Source: an uncultured Eubacteriales bacterium
GTDB taxonomy: Bacteria > Bacillota > Clostridia > Oscillospirales > QAMX01
DNA length: 33,129 bases
Assembly (NCBI GenBank): GCA_905205975.1
Contig: CAJLFQ010000022.1
Coordinates: 1 to 33,129 of the forward strand
Direction of reading: 5' to 3'
Shown here: positions 30,206 to 33,129 of the stretch, piece after piece
How the letters are laid out: each line of letters begins with the position of its first letter
Numbering within the stretch: position 1 is the stretch's first letter
Notes under the pieces: generated by a model
What the model saw: only the letters and a program-made list of their open reading frames with translations
What the model was told of the DNA's origin: nothing
The model's database searches: none
Made by a program: the position numbers and the translations under genes

Positions 30206-31945
30206 TCAGCCCTCTGATTCAACCACCGGAAGCACCATTTCTTCCAGCGCCTGCCGCAGCCGCGGGTGGCGGATGACGAAGTGGATAACCGGCACCTTGT
30301 TTTTTGAAATCATAGCCCACGCGCCTGCGTGGATTTCGATGTCGATGTTCCGGAACGCCTTCTGCGAAACCTGTTTCAGCGTCAGGCGCGGATGCGCCGC
30401 GGCAAACGCCTTGGTTTCCGCCAGATGCGCCTCATATTCGTCCGCCGTATACGGGTAGTCGCGTTCGAGAAACATCCCGGCCAGCGCCAGCGAAACCGGA
30501 CGCTTCTGCAAATCGTCCGGCGTCAGATCCGGCACCTCCATGCAGACGTCGTTCTGCGCAAGGATCGCCTCCAGCCGGACACGCTCTGCCGCCGCAAATA
30601 CGAGGATCACCTGTCGTTCCGCTTCGGGCACTGCGCGGGCCGCCAGAAAGGCTCGCAGGAACGCTTCCGCCGCCGTGGCAATCGGCAGGGCGGCAAGCAA
30701 AAAACGCCGGGGGCCTGTCGTTTTCTGATCTGCCGCCAGAAAATCCTTCAGCTGCATCTGTCGATCCGCCCGGTAGATGTCCATCAGCGGGCGTGCGCGC
30801 TTCAGCAAATCATCGGCGCGCACCCGTTCATAGGCAATGCCCTCGCGGTTTTTGGTCAGGGTATACATGCCGCGGTCATGGTGTCCCGCGACGCATTCCC
30901 CCGACAGCGCCGCGGCGCCGGAAACCTTCAAAAAGTGGCAGAAGACCTCATTTTGGACGCCTCTGAAAAAATAAGGGGCAATCTGTCCCGTCATATAGAG
31001 CGGGATGTGGCTCTCCAGACCGAGCATCAGCTCTTCAAACGGCCGGTTCAGATCGTGTACGATGTTCAGCTGAAGCCCCTTTTTCAGCAGCAGCGCAATG
31101 CCGAACATATACTTTTTGGAAAAATCGAGATCTGCCGCCATATCTTCCATCGGCATATCGCTGTAAAAAAACACCGGCTCTGTTGAGCGGGAGAGCACCG
31201 TCGCCCTCAGAAAGTCCAGTTCGCCTTTTTTCATCTCCTCGACGCCGTAATACCGTTTGGAGGTCGGCAGGGAAAACGGCGCTGTTGGGATTTTCAGCTC
31301 GTCAAAATGAATGGCGTGTATGTATTCGTTCAAGTCAAACGCATCCAGCGCGCGCAGAAACGCTTCCATCGGGCGTTTTTCCGAAACGGTCACGGTTTCG
31401 CCCGTCAGCCATGCAGCCAGTGCTTCGGCGCACGCCTGCTCATCCTGCATCGTTTCCGCCGGACATCCGGTCAGCTCTGCCAAGGCAGCACGCTCCGCCG
31501 GGCCTTCAAACCGGCGGGCAAAAAAGCGGGCGGCATCACCGGCAAACCCCTCCGGGTCAGCAGGCACGCGCTGGCCATTCCGGATACGGGACAGATAGGA
31601 CGGGTCATAATTCAGTGCGCGCGACAGTTCGGCAACGCTGAGCGGCAGCACCGTCAGCAGGCGGTTGAAGTTGGTTTGGAGCGTTTCGGCATGAACGTGT
31701 TTCAAATCCGCGCAGGCTGCAAACGCTTCAGCGGCCGCCTCTTTTGTCAGGCCGCCATCGCCGCGGGCTTCCGCCAGCAAAACGAGACCGTCCACGAGCC
31801 GCTCCAGTTCCGCTGGATCCGGCGTTCGTTCGCCGGAGCGCAGCCGGCTGATCGAAGCCGCAGACAAGCCGCAGACTTCACCCAGCTCTTTGGCCGTACA
31901 TCCAAGGTGTGCCAACATTCCGTTGAGCTGCTGTGCGAACTGCAT
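30206..31945 (-). CDS. Large regulator with two XRE-type HTH domains
   Basis: This 579-aa protein begins with two tandem Cro/C1-type helix-turn-helix domains. The first is at about residues 5-58 (CTAKELGEVCGLSAASISRL, then RSGERTPDP). The second is at about 95-145 (LSVAELSRALNYDPSYLSRI, then RNGQRVP). The remaining 400 residues form a mainly helical domain with no family I recognise; it includes FFYSDMPMEDMAADLDFSKK and HDLNRPFEELMLGLESHIPL. The C-terminal part could sense a ligand or peptide, as in some large XRE regulators, but this is inference. The start at 31943-31945 follows GGAGGG; the longer frame upstream lacks a site. It is divergent from the alpha/beta hydrolase gene, a possible target. 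Confidence 0.8.
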   Translation of the reverse strand: MQFAQQLNGMLAHLGCTAKELGEVCGLSAASISRLRSGERTPDPAELERLVDGLVLLAEARGDGGLTKEAAAEAFAACADLKHVHAETLQTNFNRLLTVLPLSVAELSRALNYDPSYLSRIRNGQRVPADPEGFAGDAARFFARRFEGPAERAALAELTGCPAETMQDEQACAEALAAWLTGETVTVSEKRPMEAFLRALDAFDLNEYIHAIHFDELKIPTAPFSLPTSKRYYGVEEMKKGELDFLRATVLSRSTEPVFFYSDMPMEDMAADLDFSKKYMFGIALLLKKGLQLNIVHDLNRPFEELMLGLESHIPLYMTGQIAPYFFRGVQNEVFCHFLKVSGAAALSGECVAGHHDRGMYTLTKNREGIAYERVRADDLLKRARPLMDIYRADRQMQLKDFLAADQKTTGPRRFLLAALPIATAAEAFLRAFLAARAVPEAERQVILVFAAAERVRLEAILAQNDVCMEVPDLTPDDLQKRPVSLALAGMFLERDYPYTADEYEAHLAETKAFAAAHPRLTLKQVSQKAFRNIDIEIHAGAWAMISKNKVPVIHFVIRHPRLRQALEEMVLPVVESEG

Positions 31946-32112
31946 GTGTTTGCCCTCCTGCCTGTCGTCTGCGATGCTTCCAGCCGTTCTGCCCGGATTG
32001 ATCCTTTCAAGTATACCCGATATTTGCGAAGAATCCGAGACGTTTTTATAGAAGCAATGAAAATTTTGAGCATCTGCACTGGTTTGCGTCCCCGGGATGA
32101 TGCGCGTTCGGC

Positions 32113-32141
32113 TTGACAAAGCAAACCGGAACGTGTATCAT
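32113..32141 (+). promoter_or_regulatory. Promoter of the alpha/beta hydrolase gene
   Basis: TTGACA (32113-32118), a 17-base spacer and TATCAT (32136-32141) form a near-consensus promoter. It lies in the divergent region between the twin-HTH regulator and the hydrolase gene. Confidence 0.85.
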
Positions 32142-32203
32142 TATGCATGCGCGGACAATTCACGGTCTTTTCCGAACGATTTTTGATGAAAGCTGATTTT
32201 TTC

Positions 32204-32908
32204 ATGCATACCACAACGTTTTCGATCCAATCCGCACCGGCGGTTCTCTACGGGGAACCGTCTGACCGGGTTGTGCTCTTTGTACACGGGCAGTGCGGCT
32301 TCAAGGAAGAGGCTGCACCCTTCGCCGAACTGGCGGCGCCGAAAGGATGGCAGGTGCTGTCCGTCGATCTGCCGGAGCATGGCGGCCGGACAGACGGCGT
32401 CCCGCTGCTCCCTTGGGCGGTTGTCCCGGAGCTGTCCGCCGTGATGGCTTACGCACAGGCACATTGGCAGCACATTGCCGTCCGTGCGACCAGCATTGGC
32501 GCGTGGTTTTCGCTGCTGGCGTTTGCCGGTACGCCCGTCGAATGCTGTCTGCTCGTCTCGCCGCTGACCGACATGGCCGGCATGATCAGCTCCATGATGC
32601 AGGCTGCGAATGTCACGGAAGCGCAGCTGGAAGCCGTACAGGAGATTGCTGTGCCGGGCGGCCCTGCGCTTTCCTGGCGCTATCTCTGCTATGCCCGCAG
32701 CCACACGGCCGCAGCCATCTCCGATCAGACGCATGTGCTTTGGGCGTCCGGCGACGCGATGATTCCCAAGTCCGCCGTTGACGCGTTCGTCCAAAAGGCT
32801 TCGGCTGTGCTGACGGTCTATCCCGGCGGAGAGCACTGGTTTCACACGGATGAGCAGGTCGCCTTTCTGCGCCGGTGGGAAGCTGCGGCTCTGCCGAACC
32901 ATGCGTGA
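32204..32908 (+). CDS. Alpha/beta-hydrolase fold protein
   Basis: This protein of about 234 aa has the fold's landmarks. The oxyanion strand is VVLFVHGQCGFKEEA, the nucleophile elbow is ATSIGAW (Ser in an A-x-S-x-G variant of the usual GxSxG), an acid lies in LWASGDAMIP and the catalytic His is in GGEHWFHT. It is probably an esterase or peptidase-like hydrolase in the cytoplasm. The start is uncertain. ATG 32147 would begin almost at the transcription start, and 32186 and 32204 both lack a good Shine-Dalgarno; I chose 32204 because homologous proteins tend to start at TTTFSIQSAP-like residues. Confidence 0.82.
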   Translation: MHTTTFSIQSAPAVLYGEPSDRVVLFVHGQCGFKEEAAPFAELAAPKGWQVLSVDLPEHGGRTDGVPLLPWAVVPELSAVMAYAQAHWQHIAVRATSIGAWFSLLAFAGTPVECCLLVSPLTDMAGMISSMMQAANVTEAQLEAVQEIAVPGGPALSWRYLCYARSHTAAAISDQTHVLWASGDAMIPKSAVDAFVQKASAVLTVYPGGEHWFHTDEQVAFLRRWEAAALPNHA

Positions 32909-32933
32909 CTTTCGCGCAGATCAAACCCTTTCT

Positions 32934-32961
32934 CAAAAAGAACCGCCCCAAAAAGGAGCGG
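32934..32961 (-). terminator. Minus-strand terminator at the edge of the right-hand element
   Basis: On the minus strand, a 7-bp stem CCGCTCC/GGGGCGG (32943-32961) with a 5-base loop runs into TTCTTTTTGAG. It would end transcripts from the truncated gene to the right. Confidence 0.7.
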
Positions 32962-32980
32962 TGACTTAAGAAAACATTGA

Positions 32981-33028
32981 AGCAAAAGACGGTTTAGCTT
33001 GACGGCTATGCCGTCTTTTGCTGTTTTT
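32981..33028 (+). terminator. Terminator-like hairpin overlapping the end of the right-hand gene
   Basis: A 12-bp inverted repeat AGCAAAAGACGG / CCGTCTTTTGCT (32981-32992 with 33011-33022) is followed on the plus strand by GTTTTTGAG. A competing inner hairpin GACGGC/GCCGTC (33001-33015) shares the 3' arm. The 3' arm overlaps the last codons of the minus-strand gene. Confidence 0.65.
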
Positions 33029-33129
33029 GAGTTGTATTCCGAGCTTCTTCGATAGCCCGTGTGAAATCAAATGCACCGATGATGTTATAGACAATGGTGA
33101 GCCCCCTTGTCTTGGATTTCTTGTCTGCG
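33006..33129 (-). CDS. Truncated C-terminus of an unidentified small protein, mobile-element-like
   Basis: The minus strand is open from the window edge to a TAG at 33006-33008 and gives 40 residues. It reads ADKKSKTRGLTIVYNIIG, then AFDFTRAIEEARNTTQKQQKTA in continuation. The start lies outside the window. The stretch is visibly lower in GC than the neighbouring chromosomal genes. It is of the kind seen in Firmicute conjugative elements (impression, not verified). No function is proposed. Confidence 0.5.
   Translation of the reverse strand, partial: ADKKSKTRGLTIVYNIIGAFDFTRAIEEARNTTQKQQKTA

Overview
The window looks like a chromosomal segment of an anaerobic Clostridia-type Firmicute, possibly a gut Oscillospirales or Lachnospirales relative. 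The reasons are the high-GC low-complexity coding style, strong AGGAGG-like ribosome binding sites, TTGACA/TATAAT promoters with an extended -10 (TGG before the hexamer), an oxygen-sensitive glycyl radical enzyme with its activase, PepF, a C_GCAxxG_C_C protein, and conjugative-element debris. The genus cannot be named from this sequence alone.

Layout. Bases 1-770 hold the 3' half of a tRNA-Arg(CCG), its terminator, and lower-GC debris of a mobile element, including the C-terminus of a large serine recombinase with two in-frame TAG codons. Bases 830-2270 hold a minus-strand unit: a short leader peptide, an ArsR-type repressor and a frameshifted metallo-beta-lactamase. It is driven from an extended -10 that sits at the end of a tandem array of 12-bp units. 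Bases 2375-3865 hold a MATE exporter behind a strong promoter and an attenuator-like terminator. Bases 3965-7861 hold a two-gene ABC exporter operon in which the second subunit has lost its H-loop. Bases 7978-12140 hold a MarR repressor with a second, heterodimeric ABC exporter that has the usual degenerate/consensus site split. The first 12 kb is therefore dominated by efflux and export genes with local regulators.

Bases 12174-13633 hold three small genes: a YunG-like protein, a membrane protein with a zinc ribbon, and an MmcQ/YjbR protein. Bases 13705-16766 hold a glycyl radical enzyme of unassigned substrate and its radical-SAM activase. Bases 16856-18805 hold a glycoside-hydrolase-like gene interrupted by an amber codon. 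It is followed by a lipoprotein and a divergent SGNH hydrolase.

From 20912 to 31945 nearly everything is on the minus strand. There is a four-gene housekeeping-like cluster (aldo/keto reductase, PepF, HD hydrolase, C_GCAxxG protein), a membrane-anchored RCC1-type propeller protein, a sialidase-fold protein with an Eis-like acetyltransferase and a HAD phosphatase, and a large regulator with two HTH domains. A divergent alpha/beta hydrolase follows. The right edge (from about 32930) drops in GC and enters another mobile-element-like segment with a truncated minus-strand gene.

The most noteworthy signals are: the tandem array of extended -10-like units with a coupled leader peptide upstream of the ArsR gene; the orphan glycyl radical enzyme with a GCWE active-site motif; the clean H-loop deletion in one ABC subunit; the twin-HTH regulator; and the RCC1 propeller anchored through TPR-like repeats.
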